DNA of 64,000 bases from Ohtaekwangia sp. (lineage in GTDB: Bacteria > Bacteroidota > Bacteroidia > Cytophagales > Cyclobacteriaceae): contig JAJNPV010000017.1 of the NCBI GenBank assembly GCA_021155195.1, positions 124,001-188,000 of the forward strand, given 5' to 3'. A program made the translations under genes and the position numbers. How positions within the stretch are numbered: position 1 is the stretch's first letter; the number at the start of each line of letters is the position of its first letter. The notes beneath the pieces were generated by a model. It was given only the letters and a program-made list of their open reading frames with translations. It was not told where the DNA came from and did no database searches. Below are positions 36,614-45,388 of the stretch, piece after piece.

Positions 36614-36923
36614 GCTAAATCGGATGGTGAGAGTAGGATTTTCAAAACATGAAAAACAAACCACCAACTTTTTTTCAGTAAATTACCATTATCATTTAAT
36701 TTTTTGTAATAAAGGAGAAAGTGTCATTCTGTTTTGTCTAACCGAAATTTTAACATCATGTACCAGACTATCAACGTAGCTGTTCCAATTGGATGAAACA
36801 CTTAGCTATAAGACGTATGCTTGTAAATACACACATTTTGGTCCCACGATAGCACTTTAAGAACCTGCAATACAGCATATATATCGCTGTTTTGTTAGCA
36901 TCTGGTTACATCTTCACCAGTGG
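36614..36923. other. 310-base gap, no gene seen
   Basis: Between the sigma factor and the minus-strand DoxX-like gene I see no plausible gene; frames are broken by many stops and the DNA is very A+T-rich. The only structure is ACAGC (36872-36876) pairing with GCTGT (36886-36890) followed by TTTGTT, a weak terminator candidate. Confidence 0.6.
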
Positions 36924-37376
36924 TTAAAATTTAATTGCACTTGCGTATGTCCACGCAATAAATAGTATTTGTAATGGAATTCTAAACCATAGATAATTGG
37001 GGCCGTTGCCGTCAAAAGTTCCTGTTTGATAGTCAATGTGCTGAATAGCAGCTTTGACATTTCCAGGTAGCAATAAGATAAAAAAAAGTATCAATGCCCA
37101 GCCTGTCCATACTCTGAAGCTTGGAATTACCAATCCCAATGCAGCAATAACTTCAATAATAGCTGTCAAATAAATTATCTCAGTCTTGAACGGTATAAAA
37201 TCGGGCAACATCATCGTCATGCCTTTGGTAAATGCAAAATGCCCAATTGCTGTAAATACTAGCATGACTGCCATAGCAATTCTACCAGACAAAGGATAAT
37301 CAAAAGTCTTTGTAAACAATTTTATCACAAGTAAACTAATTACAAATGTTCCGAGCAGTACAAATAGTGGTTTCAT
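36924..37376 (-). CDS. DoxX-like membrane protein
   Basis: A 150-residue protein with four hydrophobic helices matching the DoxX/DoxD-like group: FVLLGTFVISLLVIKLF, RIAMAVMLVFTAIGHFAF, IIYLTAIIEVIAALGLVIP and GWALILFFILLLPGNVKAAI, ending with IPLQILFIAWTY. The central GHFAFTKGMTMMLPDFIPF is characteristic. Roles of these proteins vary and are mostly unproven. It stands alone, at the edge of a decayed region at 37430-37640. Confidence 0.75.
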   Translation of the reverse strand: MKPLFVLLGTFVISLLVIKLFTKTFDYPLSGRIAMAVMLVFTAIGHFAFTKGMTMMLPDFIPFKTEIIYLTAIIEVIAALGLVIPSFRVWTGWALILFFILLLPGNVKAAIQHIDYQTGTFDGNGPNYLWFRIPLQILFIAWTYASAIKF

Positions 37377-37465
37377 TTTTAATTTTCTTTTGGTGAGTTA
37401 ATATTTTTTCAATAATGTTTAACCAAAGTTGATATAGGATGACCAATAATGTCAACGAATGAAAC

Positions 37466-38004
37466 TTAAACCCTACTCGTCACCACACCATTGCAGAAAA
37501 TTTGGGTAGCAGTAGTAAGCCTTTCGCTCATTTCATCCACAAAGTCTCTTTTTTAAGCCTTAAACTATTATTATTTTATAAAGTATTCCTGTTCCTCCAA
37601 CCAATATTCTTGTTATATGATTTTCCTTGTCTAATGTTAAGACTACAATTATCAGACTTGGTGAAGGTTATTGGACTTGCTAATTGGGATGTATTGGTAT
37701 TATTTAGCCACATTACTGCATCTTCTGTAGAAAGAACCGTGTCAACCGTTTTAATAAAAGCTCTTCTGTTTTCATCCAGATTATCACTATGGTGATCATG
37801 ACTTAATAGAACTAAATCAACTTTTCCAATTTCCTTAGTTGTTTGTGCTGGATCAATGTATTTTTTTGAAAATGCCAGTGGGCTACTAACATATTGTGGG
37901 AAAAACGCATCTTTTTTGTTTAGCGTAGGATCAGTCAAAATTTTATACCCATTGATATTTAATAATACGCAAGCTGTGTCGATATGTGTGATGGTAACTT
38001 TCAT
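37466..38004 (-). pseudogene. Broken metallo-beta-lactamase-fold hydrolase
   Basis: The intact frame covers 37576-38004 (142 residues) and begins as a normal MBL-fold hydrolase: MKVTITHIDTACVLLNING, then the metal motif LLSHDHHSDNLD (about residue 75). Family members run to about 250 residues with further His ligands, but here the match fades after about residue 120 and a stop follows. Downstream of the stop, another frame reads RDFVDEMSERLTTATQIF to a stop at 37466-37468, looking like the tail of a real protein and separated by a run of six A. A deletion plus frameshift is the best explanation. It lies one base from the alcohol dehydrogenase gene. Confidence 0.6.
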
Positions 38005-38005
38005 T

Positions 38006-38920
38006 TTACAGATTTTTTATTTCATTATTTATAATATTGATTACGACATTTCCCTTTTTTCGAAACGATTCCACGTAAGCATGTGCTTCCTTGATTTGAT
38101 CCAGTGTGTATCGCCTGTCTATTACGGTGATTAGTTTTCCTGATTGGATGAGATTTTTCAAGGTCACCAGATCATCCGGATTTGATCTCGGAGAGCCTGT
38201 TACGGACACATACGTTCCTCCTGATTTTAATAAACGCTTACATACAGATTTGGATGTTTTGCCTACTGCATCAAAAATAATATCGAATCGTGTTTCTGTT
38301 TTTGTAAAATCACCTTTTGTATAATCAATTATTTTTTGAGCCCCTAGCTGCGATACAAGATTTACGTTTGTGGTACTGCACACCGCTGTAACTTCAGCTC
38401 CAAATGATTTGGCAATCTGAACAGCAAACGTGCCCACACTTCCCGATGCTCCGTATATCAATACGTTATCTCCAGATTTTATTTCACGTTGCCTCAAGAA
38501 CCGTAAAGCAGTTAATCCTCCAACAGGTACAGTCGCTGCTTCTTCAAAAGTCATATTCGAAGGTTTTATCGCTATTAAATCATTTACGGGAAGACATGTA
38601 TACTCTGCATAGCCTCCGAATCGTAGCCCACAAGAAGCAAAAATTGGATCACCGGGTTTAAACAATTGCACATTTTCCCCAACCTTCTCAACTACTCCCG
38701 CTAATTCAAACCCGAGGATTTTCACCCTCTTGGGTTTGAACAGTCCGTTAAAAAGTCTAGCCAAAAACGGATCAGCTTTCCGTAGTCGCCAATCACCTGC
38801 TGACACTGTTGTTGCGTATGTTTTTATTAACACCTCATTTTTTTTAGGTATTGGTTTCGCAATGTTTTTTAGTTCCAGTACATCGGGTGAACCATATTTT
38901 TCATAGACGACTGCTTTCAT
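38006..38920 (-). CDS. MDR-family NAD(P)-dependent alcohol dehydrogenase / quinone-reductase-like
   Basis: A 304-residue medium-chain dehydrogenase/reductase. The N-terminal GroES-like domain starts MKAVVYEKYGSPDVLEL, and the cofactor domain carries YGASGSVGTFAVQIAK (about residue 145). No structural zinc cysteines are evident, placing it near the quinone-oxidoreductase branch. It is slightly shorter than the typical 320-330 residues, but ends naturally. The stop is followed after one base by the start of the metallo-hydrolase remnant, so both were probably cotranscribed. Confidence 0.85.
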   Translation of the reverse strand: MKAVVYEKYGSPDVLELKNIAKPIPKKNEVLIKTYATTVSAGDWRLRKADPFLARLFNGLFKPKRVKILGFELAGVVEKVGENVQLFKPGDPIFASCGLRFGGYAEYTCLPVNDLIAIKPSNMTFEEAATVPVGGLTALRFLRQREIKSGDNVLIYGASGSVGTFAVQIAKSFGAEVTAVCSTTNVNLVSQLGAQKIIDYTKGDFTKTETRFDIIFDAVGKTSKSVCKRLLKSGGTYVSVTGSPRSNPDDLVTLKNLIQSGKLITVIDRRYTLDQIKEAHAYVESFRKKGNVVINIINNEIKNL

Positions 38921-38953
38921 TATTCTCCGTCTTTATAGTTGGTTATTATTATT

Positions 38954-39628
38954 TTATTTACCGCTAATGATGGAGGCCGGTTTGAAGCCTTTAAATGTCA
39001 GGTATATCCCTAATGAAAATTCAAAGAGGGCAACGGGTATCGAGAAGAGTGCTGTTGAGGGGTCACGTTGACCAATAAAGTCAAACAGCACCAAGATATC
39101 GCCCGTAATAAGCACAGGCCCTCCAATGATTCCGATAATTGAAAGTCCTCTTGGTACCAAACGTGACTGATATAACAAGAAGCCGAGCAATAGGTCGTTT
39201 ATAGCTGGCATAAAACTCTGCCCAATTAGAAAGATTCTGTCATACATGGTAACCAGTGTTCGGCTTGTGACTAAAGCTTCGGCACCAGCTCCAGTTTGTC
39301 GTAGGGTCACGATCGTCAGCAAGAACATGACACCAGCGAATATGGTACCCGCCTCTAAAACCCGCGCACCAACCAAGCCAAGTGCAGCGCCTTCATTCTG
39401 CTTTTTGAGTATGGGGTATAAAGCAACAGCAGAGCCGATACAGGTAAGAGCCACAATTATCTCCAGAATGTTCCCGATGATAACGTTTGTGTCTGGCCCC
39501 GAACCAAGGATGTAGTTTGGGTCGTGTATCGGAATATAGAGCGATAGTGTTGGGATTGATACGAAGGTGAGCAGGTAAAGAATGCCTGCCACCATAGAAA
39601 TTTTTCTGTTTGAATCTATTGTTTTCAT
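38954..39628 (-). CDS. DUF4386 family membrane protein
   Basis: A 224-residue protein with about six transmembrane helices matching DUF4386: MVAGILYLLTFVSIPTL at the start, GNILEIIVALTCIGSAVALYP, FAGVMFLLTIVTLRQ, NDLLLGFLLYQSRLVPR (a family hallmark), and IPVALFEFSLGIYLTFKGF at the end. Function is unknown. It lies between the alcohol dehydrogenase and a beta-barrel gene on the same strand with short gaps, so cotranscription is likely. Confidence 0.85.
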   Translation of the reverse strand: MKTIDSNRKISMVAGILYLLTFVSIPTLSLYIPIHDPNYILGSGPDTNVIIGNILEIIVALTCIGSAVALYPILKKQNEGAALGLVGARVLEAGTIFAGVMFLLTIVTLRQTGAGAEALVTSRTLVTMYDRIFLIGQSFMPAINDLLLGFLLYQSRLVPRGLSIIGIIGGPVLITGDILVLFDFIGQRDPSTALFSIPVALFEFSLGIYLTFKGFKPASIISGK

Positions 39629-39663
39629 CTGTTAAATAGTTTGAATGCCCTTGGATATACTCT

Positions 39664-40353
39664 TTATGAGTTCTTATTTCTTCCCAGTGGATTGGTTTTC
39701 CAAACTTTATAAAAACGTGCACTAAGAATGAAACTCCTGTTATACATTTCATTTTCATTGGAGATATTGGTTAGTCCATAATTGTACCTCATGTCTAACA
39801 CAACTCGTTTCTGTTTTATGCGGAAGTTGTAACCACCACCGAATTGCATACCCGCTTCCCAGCGTTTAAAACCATTGCTTGCACTGTTAAATGAAAGATC
39901 CGAAGTTGTGCCTTCCATTTTATTAGTTCCATGAATATTAATGGCAATGGACGGACCGGCATTGACATAAAATTTATTGTAGTGGAACCGAGCCAATAAC
40001 GGTAGCTCTACCGTATAGAAACGGAGAGTTGATTTACTGGTCGTGAATGGATTGTTTGATTCCAAACTACCGCCCTTCATTATAAAATATAACTCAGGTA
40101 CAAGAGAAAAATGGGGTGTAACTCCAGCTTGCATGGACACCCCCACCTGTGGACTTAGAACCGATTTCTTATAATCGGCCAAAGCACTGTTTGACTTTCC
40201 ATAATTGAGATTGGTGCCTACCAAATTAAGCACTAAATCAAGATGGGTTTCTACTGTTTTAGCAGGTTTGATTGATTGCGATTCCTGGGCAAATGCATTG
40301 GCGATTAGGAAAACCAAGCCAAATGTGAACCCTGTTTTTACATTCTTTTTCAT
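39664..40353 (-). CDS. Outer-membrane beta-barrel protein (PorT-like)
   Basis: 229 residues with a signal peptide (GFTFGLVFLIANAFAQ) and alternating amphipathic strands typical of small outer-membrane barrels: VSMQAGVTPHFSLVPELYF, LRFYTVELPLLARFHY, FYVNAGPSIAINI, WEAGMQFGGGYNFRI, VLDMRYNYGLTNI. It belongs to the PorT-like barrel group of Bacteroidota; a specific function cannot be read. The preceding gap (40354-40493) holds a likely promoter region shared with no other gene. Confidence 0.78.
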   Translation of the reverse strand: MKKNVKTGFTFGLVFLIANAFAQESQSIKPAKTVETHLDLVLNLVGTNLNYGKSNSALADYKKSVLSPQVGVSMQAGVTPHFSLVPELYFIMKGGSLESNNPFTTSKSTLRFYTVELPLLARFHYNKFYVNAGPSIAINIHGTNKMEGTTSDLSFNSASNGFKRWEAGMQFGGGYNFRIKQKRVVLDMRYNYGLTNISNENEMYNRSFILSARFYKVWKTNPLGRNKNS

Positions 40354-40493
40354 ACTTTTTTTGTTTTAGTTTGTTTTAACTTCAACAAAGGTGAAAGTAT
40401 GGGCAGGGCTCTACAATTATGTTATGCAAAGCAAGGCAAGACGTCTGCATGCTGATGCTTTTTGTCTGCCAAATAGGAACGGGGTTTCCTTAT

Positions 40494-41186
40494 TTAGTTA
40501 ATGAGTTCGAAGAAAGCCTCTTTGTAGGTTTCTGAAATAGGAATCAACTGATCAGCAATTTTTATTCTACTTCGCTCAATGGATATAATCTTATTGAGGG
40601 CAACCATGTAGGATTTGTGGACTCTGCAAATGAGGTTGGGAGGGATCATTTTTTCAAACTCGCTGAAGTTCTGAAGGGTCATGATTTTTACATTTTTATG
40701 AATCGTATGTATTCTACGGTAATCTCTCATACCTTCAATGTATACGATCTCATCGATCATGATTTTCTCCAGCCGATTTTCAGTTTTTACAAAAATGAAA
40801 TCTGGTTGAGCTTCCGAAGCGTGACGAACTAAATTCACCTGAGCCTTATTTACGGCCTGTAAAAAACGATTAAATGTAAATGGTTTTAAAAGGTAGTCTG
40901 TTATCTGTAATTCATACCCCTTCAAAGCATATTCTTGATAGGCAGTAGTAATGATAACCTGGCTGTTTATTTTTGAACTCTCTAGCAATTCAATACCCGA
41001 TAACTCATCCATGTTAATATCCAGAAAAAGTAAATCGACTTTGTTATTGTTCAAATAAGCTAGTCCCGTAAGGGCATTGTCAAACGTAGCGCTTAAATGT
41101 AAAAAGGGAACCTTGGTTACAAAGTCTTTTGTCTTTTCCAGCGCAAGGGGTTCATCTTCGATAATGATGCATGGATATTTAATCAT
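40494..41186 (-). CDS. LytTR-type response regulator
   Basis: A 230-residue response regulator. The receiver domain has the acidic pair E10/D11 and the phosphorylation site Asp 56 in LLFLDINMD, with Thr in ITTAYQEYAL and Lys in LLKPFTF. The C-terminal LytTR DNA-binding domain (about 130-230) includes VYIEGMRDYRRIH and the CRVHKSYMVALN motif. It overlaps the end of the upstream kinase gene by 8 bases, so the two form a classic LytS/LytT pair. Target genes are not evident. Confidence 0.93.
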   Translation of the reverse strand: MIKYPCIIIEDEPLALEKTKDFVTKVPFLHLSATFDNALTGLAYLNNNKVDLLFLDINMDELSGIELLESSKINSQVIITTAYQEYALKGYELQITDYLLKPFTFNRFLQAVNKAQVNLVRHASEAQPDFIFVKTENRLEKIMIDEIVYIEGMRDYRRIHTIHKNVKIMTLQNFSEFEKMIPPNLICRVHKSYMVALNKIISIERSRIKIADQLIPISETYKEAFFELIN

Positions 41187-42234
41187 TGGGAATAGTTAAA
41201 TGTACACTATACAGTTCTTCAGTCTTAAATACCTCCAACCTATGCTTTCCCGAATAAATAAGATCTAGTCGTTTTTGAATTAACTGATTGCCTAAGCCAC
41301 CAGTGGTTGGCTGAGCCGGTTGCTTGGCATCATATTTATTTTCGCACACCAGTTGGATGGCATCATCCTCAATAATAAGACTGACCGTAATAGCATTTTC
41401 GAGCTTCTTATTCGTAGTATGTTTAAAGGCATTTTCAATGAATGGAATAAACACCATTGGAGCAATCCGCTTATCTCCAATTGTTCCGGTTACAGTAAAG
41501 TGTACGTAATTTTCATTTGCGGTTCTTATTTTTTGCAAGGCAATGTATTTGGTGATGTATTCCAATTCTCTGGAAAGAAGGATTTTATCGTCTTGCGTTT
41601 CATACAGAACAAACCGTATAATATCCGAAAGCTTGTTTAAATATTCTGATGCTCTAACAGCATCCTTTAAAATTAACGCATCAATATTATTGATGGTGTT
41701 AAATAATAGGTGTGGATCAAATTGTGATTTTATTAGCGCCATTTCCATCTGATGGCTTTTCTCTCTCAAATCCTCTTTCAATTTAATTTCATTAAACCAG
41801 GTAATAAATCCTTTCATAACCAAAGCCACTCCTCCCCCTAGTACACCAATGCCGGTCATAACCAGTATTACTCGGGGCGCGGTAGACCTTCCATTTTTAC
41901 CTCCTTCATCCATGTCGATTATATAGCCAGATTCAATAAAGTAACGCAGAATAATGTAAGCAACAACAGCAGCAATAAGAGAAATAAGTATTCCAAAAAA
42001 AATCGACAGAACGACCTTTTTCTGTTGAAGATACTTTGGAAATAAAAGAAAGTAATACAAATAAAAAGAGACAAAAGAGGGAAGGAACGCAAAGAGTAAA
42101 ATATTTTTCAACGCATTCACAACAAGCGATACACTATGGTTACTCCGATAGTATAATGCCAGCGCAATGAAAACCAATAAAAAATAGCAAGCCCAAAAAC
42201 CTACATGCAGTAAAATGACAAAAGACCTCCTCAT
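41179..42234 (-). CDS. LytS-type sensor histidine kinase
   Basis: A 351-residue membrane kinase. Four N-terminal transmembrane helices (about 8-28, 40-65, 75-100, 122-142) are followed by the His_kinase domain with the phospho-acceptor His 175 in KSQFDPHLLFNTINN and the ATP-binding region (VFIPFIENAFKH, then GGLGNQLIQKRL). It lacks a separate sensory domain, so any signal is probably sensed in the membrane. Cotranscribed with and overlapping the response regulator at 40494. Confidence 0.92.
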   Translation of the reverse strand: MRRSFVILLHVGFWACYFLLVFIALALYYRSNHSVSLVVNALKNILLFAFLPSFVSFYLYYFLLFPKYLQQKKVVLSIFFGILISLIAAVVAYIILRYFIESGYIIDMDEGGKNGRSTAPRVILVMTGIGVLGGGVALVMKGFITWFNEIKLKEDLREKSHQMEMALIKSQFDPHLLFNTINNIDALILKDAVRASEYLNKLSDIIRFVLYETQDDKILLSRELEYITKYIALQKIRTANENYVHFTVTGTIGDKRIAPMVFIPFIENAFKHTTNKKLENAITVSLIIEDDAIQLVCENKYDAKQPAQPTTGGLGNQLIQKRLDLIYSGKHRLEVFKTEELYSVHLTIPND

Positions 42235-42304
42235 AAAATAAAAGTACCAAATATTAAGGCACGAAAGGAAATCCTTGGTTTAACTTTTATCAGGTCGTAA
42301 TCAC

Positions 42305-43213
42305 CTAGAATTCTTCCAGTACTATTTCCTTATTTATCATCATGCCCGCGGTGGTTCCCATGGCTACGGCATTAGCCACCGTACGCAGGCGGGTTGAGTT
42401 ATCTCCGCAGGCGTAAACTCCATGAACGCTAGTGCGTTGAATAGAATCCGTTTTGAGGTAACCTTCATCGATCAACTCACATCCCAAGGCCTCAGGAATG
42501 CCACAGTGTTGCTCAAAAGGACTTGGCGCATAAAAGGCTTTGATGGGTGAAGTGGTTCCATCTTTAAAAATGATATTTTGAAGCTGCCCATGGGTATGCT
42601 CCAATCTCTCAATTTCTGTTTCAATTAATTTTATCCGATGACTATCAAGCTTTGCTGCTTGATTAGTTGTCAATGTCGATTTCCCATTGGTAAACAAGGT
42701 AAGGTCCTTTGTCCAGTTTGAAATAAGACTAACGAACTCGAATCCCTTCTCTCCGTTACCCAAAACACCGGTGCTTTCATTTTTAACTTCGTATCCATGA
42801 CAGTACGGACAATGAAGTACTGAGATGCCCCAGCATTCTTTAACCCCATCGATGTTGGGTATACTATCCTTTATGCCTGTTGCAAAAATTAATTTCTTTG
42901 CGCTAAACGTTTCACCTGATCCTACTTTAATTTCAAAACCCTTTTCAACTTTCGATCCACGCACGGCTAAGCCGTTCATAAATTTTACAGTGCCATACTT
43001 TTCCACCTGTTGCCTGGCGAGCAACGCAATATCGGCAGGTGTTTTTCCGTCTTGCGTAATAAAGTTGTGCGAATAAGGCGTTTGTTTATTGCAAGGGTTA
43101 CCACTATCAATAATTAAAACTTGCCTCAAGGTTCTGCCTAATGCCATGCCTGCAGCAAGTCCTGAATAACTACCGCCAATTATGATTACGTCAAATTCTC
43201 TCTGGTAAGCCAT
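42305..43213 (-). CDS. Thioredoxin-reductase-like FAD oxidoreductase with CxxC
   Basis: A 302-residue two-dinucleotide flavoprotein. FAD-binding GGSYSGLAAGMALGR is at residues 13-27, and the second nucleotide-binding loop is GNGEKGFE, weaker than the canonical GxGxxA. The redox centre is CPYCHGYE (about residues 135-142). This arrangement matches thioredoxin-reductase relatives that act as dithiol oxidases or stand-alone disulfide reductases rather than true TrxB. The C-terminus VYACGDNSTRLRTVANAVAMG is the FAD-closing helix. Partner and substrate unknown. Confidence 0.83.
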   Translation of the reverse strand: MAYQREFDVIIIGGSYSGLAAGMALGRTLRQVLIIDSGNPCNKQTPYSHNFITQDGKTPADIALLARQQVEKYGTVKFMNGLAVRGSKVEKGFEIKVGSGETFSAKKLIFATGIKDSIPNIDGVKECWGISVLHCPYCHGYEVKNESTGVLGNGEKGFEFVSLISNWTKDLTLFTNGKSTLTTNQAAKLDSHRIKLIETEIERLEHTHGQLQNIIFKDGTTSPIKAFYAPSPFEQHCGIPEALGCELIDEGYLKTDSIQRTSVHGVYACGDNSTRLRTVANAVAMGTTAGMMINKEIVLEEF

Positions 43214-43249
43214 GCGAATATGAATTTATAATTTTAGTCTATTTTGCGA

Positions 43250-43477
43250 TCACTTATCTCTATCATTTTTAGGAGAAATCGCACGGAGAATTAAATCCAC
43301 CAAAGGAACTCCTAAAAATACAATCCATGGAACCAAAGAAATGGTAAGCAAGAATGTTCGTTGATATAATGGCAAGATTGCTAGCGCTTCTCCAAATAGA
43401 AAAAGAAAAAGTGTTATGGATGGATAAATAACAATCCAAATTTTTAGAGATGCAATGAGTTTCATTTTTGTTTTCAT
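43250..43477 (-). CDS. Small two-pass membrane protein
   Basis: 75 residues: two hydrophobic helices (IWIVIYPSITLFLFLFGEAL and TFLLTISLVPWIVFLGVPLV) and a basic tail. No named family. The overlapping reading frame 43269-43541 is less plausible because it lacks membrane periodicity and is Ser/His-rich. It lies 36 bases from the flavoprotein start on the same strand, so both may share a transcript. Confidence 0.5.
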   Translation of the reverse strand: MKTKMKLIASLKIWIVIYPSITLFLFLFGEALAILPLYQRTFLLTISLVPWIVFLGVPLVDLILRAISPKNDRDK

Positions 43478-43614
43478 ATAAATATTTTTTGTGATTACTC
43501 ATACAAAAGTATTGTGAAGTAATGTGTAAAGGATAGGACAAAACTTAAGTTCAATAGGCTATATTTAAAATTTAAGTAGGGATGTATTGAATGTTTGAAC
43601 TAAACCAGAATCAT

Positions 43615-43655
43615 GATCACAGGTCGTTACTCATTGCGAAGTATGGCCTGTGATC
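43615..43655. terminator. Hairpin downstream of SDR gene
   Basis: GATCACAGG (43615-43623) pairs perfectly with CCTGTGATC (43647-43655) around a 23-base loop. It lies 16 bases beyond the stop of the minus-strand SDR gene. There is no T-run on that strand, so termination is plausible but not certain. Confidence 0.5.
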
Positions 43656-43671
43656 TGTTTTCATGAAGAAT

Positions 43672-44280
43672 TTAATAGGGTTTAATAACGTGGCCCGTCA
43701 TGGAACCAAACACACTTTTGCGAAACCCAAATTCCAATTGCTTCATGGTAACTGGAATATCACCCGGGAAGAAAGGAAAGTATTGGGGTGAATTTTCAAT
43801 AACGGTGGGACTTACTGCATTAATGCGCACTTCATTTTCTAGTTCAATGGCCGCAGCCCGTACAAAGCTTTCAACTGCCCCATTCGCGGCTGACGCATTG
43901 GCAAAGTTCAATTGGGGCTCGTGCGTTAAGGCTCCTGAAATTAATGTGAACGATCCCTTTGGATTAATGTAATGTTGTCCGATAAGCACCAAGTTGATTT
44001 GCCCCATCATTTTACCTTCCACACCTTTCCTGAATTCTTTATCGGTAAGAGTTTTCCAAGGGCCTACGTAAGTGGGTCCTGCTGTTGATATCAACGCATC
44101 AAATGAACCTACCTGCTTGAATAGATTTTCGATTGATTCTGTTGAGGTAATGTCCGCTTGAATGTCTCCGCCCTTATCAGCTACTCGTATTACTTCATGC
44201 TCGTTTTCAAAGGCGTTTGCCAGATGTTTACCCATTGTTCCAGTAGCGCCTACAAGGATAATTTTCTTTCTAGTTTTCAT
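43672..44280 (-). CDS. Short-chain dehydrogenase/reductase
   Basis: A 202-residue short-chain dehydrogenase of the small, atypical kind. The N-terminal cofactor loop is VGATGTMGKHLANAF, and a helix with ANASAANGAVESFVRAAAIEL carries the region that normally holds the catalytic Tyr-x-x-x-Lys. Tyr and Lys are not in the standard spacing, so the catalytic set is atypical, as in many short members of this family. Substrate unknown. An AraC regulator gene lies 95 bases upstream on the same strand. Confidence 0.8.
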   Translation of the reverse strand: MKTRKKIILVGATGTMGKHLANAFENEHEVIRVADKGGDIQADITSTESIENLFKQVGSFDALISTAGPTYVGPWKTLTDKEFRKGVEGKMMGQINLVLIGQHYINPKGSFTLISGALTHEPQLNFANASAANGAVESFVRAAAIELENEVRINAVSPTVIENSPQYFPFFPGDIPVTMKQLEFGFRKSVFGSMTGHVIKPY

Positions 44281-44375
44281 ACTGTCTACTTTTTTTGAAT
44301 ATTGATTTTAATTACTCACAAAAGTATTAGCTGTTGAAATCATCACGATAGCACAAAACTTTAGTTAAACAGGAC

Positions 44376-45239
44376 TTATCTGAAATTATGTCGAAATGAC
44401 TCTGGGGAATAACCTGTGTGCTTTTTGAAGAATCTGATAAAATAGGAGACATCCTCATAGCCAAGGTGGTAGGCAATTTGATTTACCTGATTGGATGTGG
44501 CAAGAAGATATCTTTTGCTTTCCAGAATAATATATTCATTTATAAGTTCCGAACATTTTTTACCAAGAGTTGTCTTAGTAATAGTATTAAGCTGATAAGA
44601 AGAAAGATTTAATTTTTCAGCATAATAAGACACCTCTTTATGTTCGAAAATGTGAGTCTCTAAAAGTTCTAAAAATTCTTCAATGCGCTCTTGTGCATAG
44701 AGTATGTTTTTTGCTGGGAAGTCCTTTTTATGTTGTCGGTGCCGAATCAGTTCAATAAGAAAAATGCCGAGGTTTGCTTTAATAACTTCCTTATACCCCT
44801 CTTGCTGCTCCATATATTCTTTGAAGATGCTTGTCAGTATGGCGTACAGCTTTTCAATAGCCTGAGCGTTAAGTTGACAAAGGTTTTTATTACTTGCCTT
44901 TCTTAATAGCAGTCGTGAAGCATCATCATTTGGGTAATAGAAATCTCTACTAAATTGCATTAGATATCCTGTGCTTCCTTTTTTTAGTTTGAGTTGATGA
45001 ACCTGACCAGGACGCATGAAAAACACAGAATGATCGCAAACATCAAATGAATAGAAGTCAATCTCATGAGTACCCGATCCATTTAATAAAACCAGAACAA
45101 AAAAGAAATCGTGTCTATGAAGTTCCTGAGTCAGGTCCTTTCCATTTAAGACTTCATGTATATCCCGAATGCTAAAGCTTTCGGTAAAACCAAGCTCATT
45201 TTTAGCCGATCTTATATGCCTTATAGGAATGCTCTTCAT
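44376..45239 (-). CDS. AraC-family transcriptional regulator
   Basis: 287 residues from the ATG at 45239 (MKSIPIRHIRSAKNELGF); an upstream GTG at 45278 would add 13 residues of no clear function. The N-terminal half is a cupin-like effector domain (HRHDFFFVLVLLNGSGTHEI, then VFFMRPGQVHQL). The C-terminal AraC double helix-turn-helix ends in DVSYFIRFFKKHTGYSPESFR. It is on the same strand as and upstream of the SDR gene, which may be a target (inference). Confidence 0.88.
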   Translation of the reverse strand: MKSIPIRHIRSAKNELGFTESFSIRDIHEVLNGKDLTQELHRHDFFFVLVLLNGSGTHEIDFYSFDVCDHSVFFMRPGQVHQLKLKKGSTGYLMQFSRDFYYPNDDASRLLLRKASNKNLCQLNAQAIEKLYAILTSIFKEYMEQQEGYKEVIKANLGIFLIELIRHRQHKKDFPAKNILYAQERIEEFLELLETHIFEHKEVSYYAEKLNLSSYQLNTITKTTLGKKCSELINEYIILESKRYLLATSNQVNQIAYHLGYEDVSYFIRFFKKHTGYSPESFRHNFR

Positions 45240-45388
45240 TTTAAACCTATCAGGAAAAAATTCATCTTCAATGTACACGTGTAATTCATACTAAAGTAAG
45301 CTCCCCAAAATGTGAACAACAGACTTCCTGTTCAAGAAACGGAACCACTCAATCGAAATATCGAAAAGTGCACGCAAATTTAAAGCAA

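Noticed and set aside
36480..36779. A 99-codon frame at the end of the sigma-factor gene
   Set aside because: Half of it lies inside the sigma gene in another frame and the rest shows no domain or start signal.
43269..43541. A 90-codon frame overlapping the small membrane protein gene
   Set aside because: It is Ser/His-rich without membrane periodicity, whereas the other frame at 43250-43477 encodes two clean hydrophobic helices.
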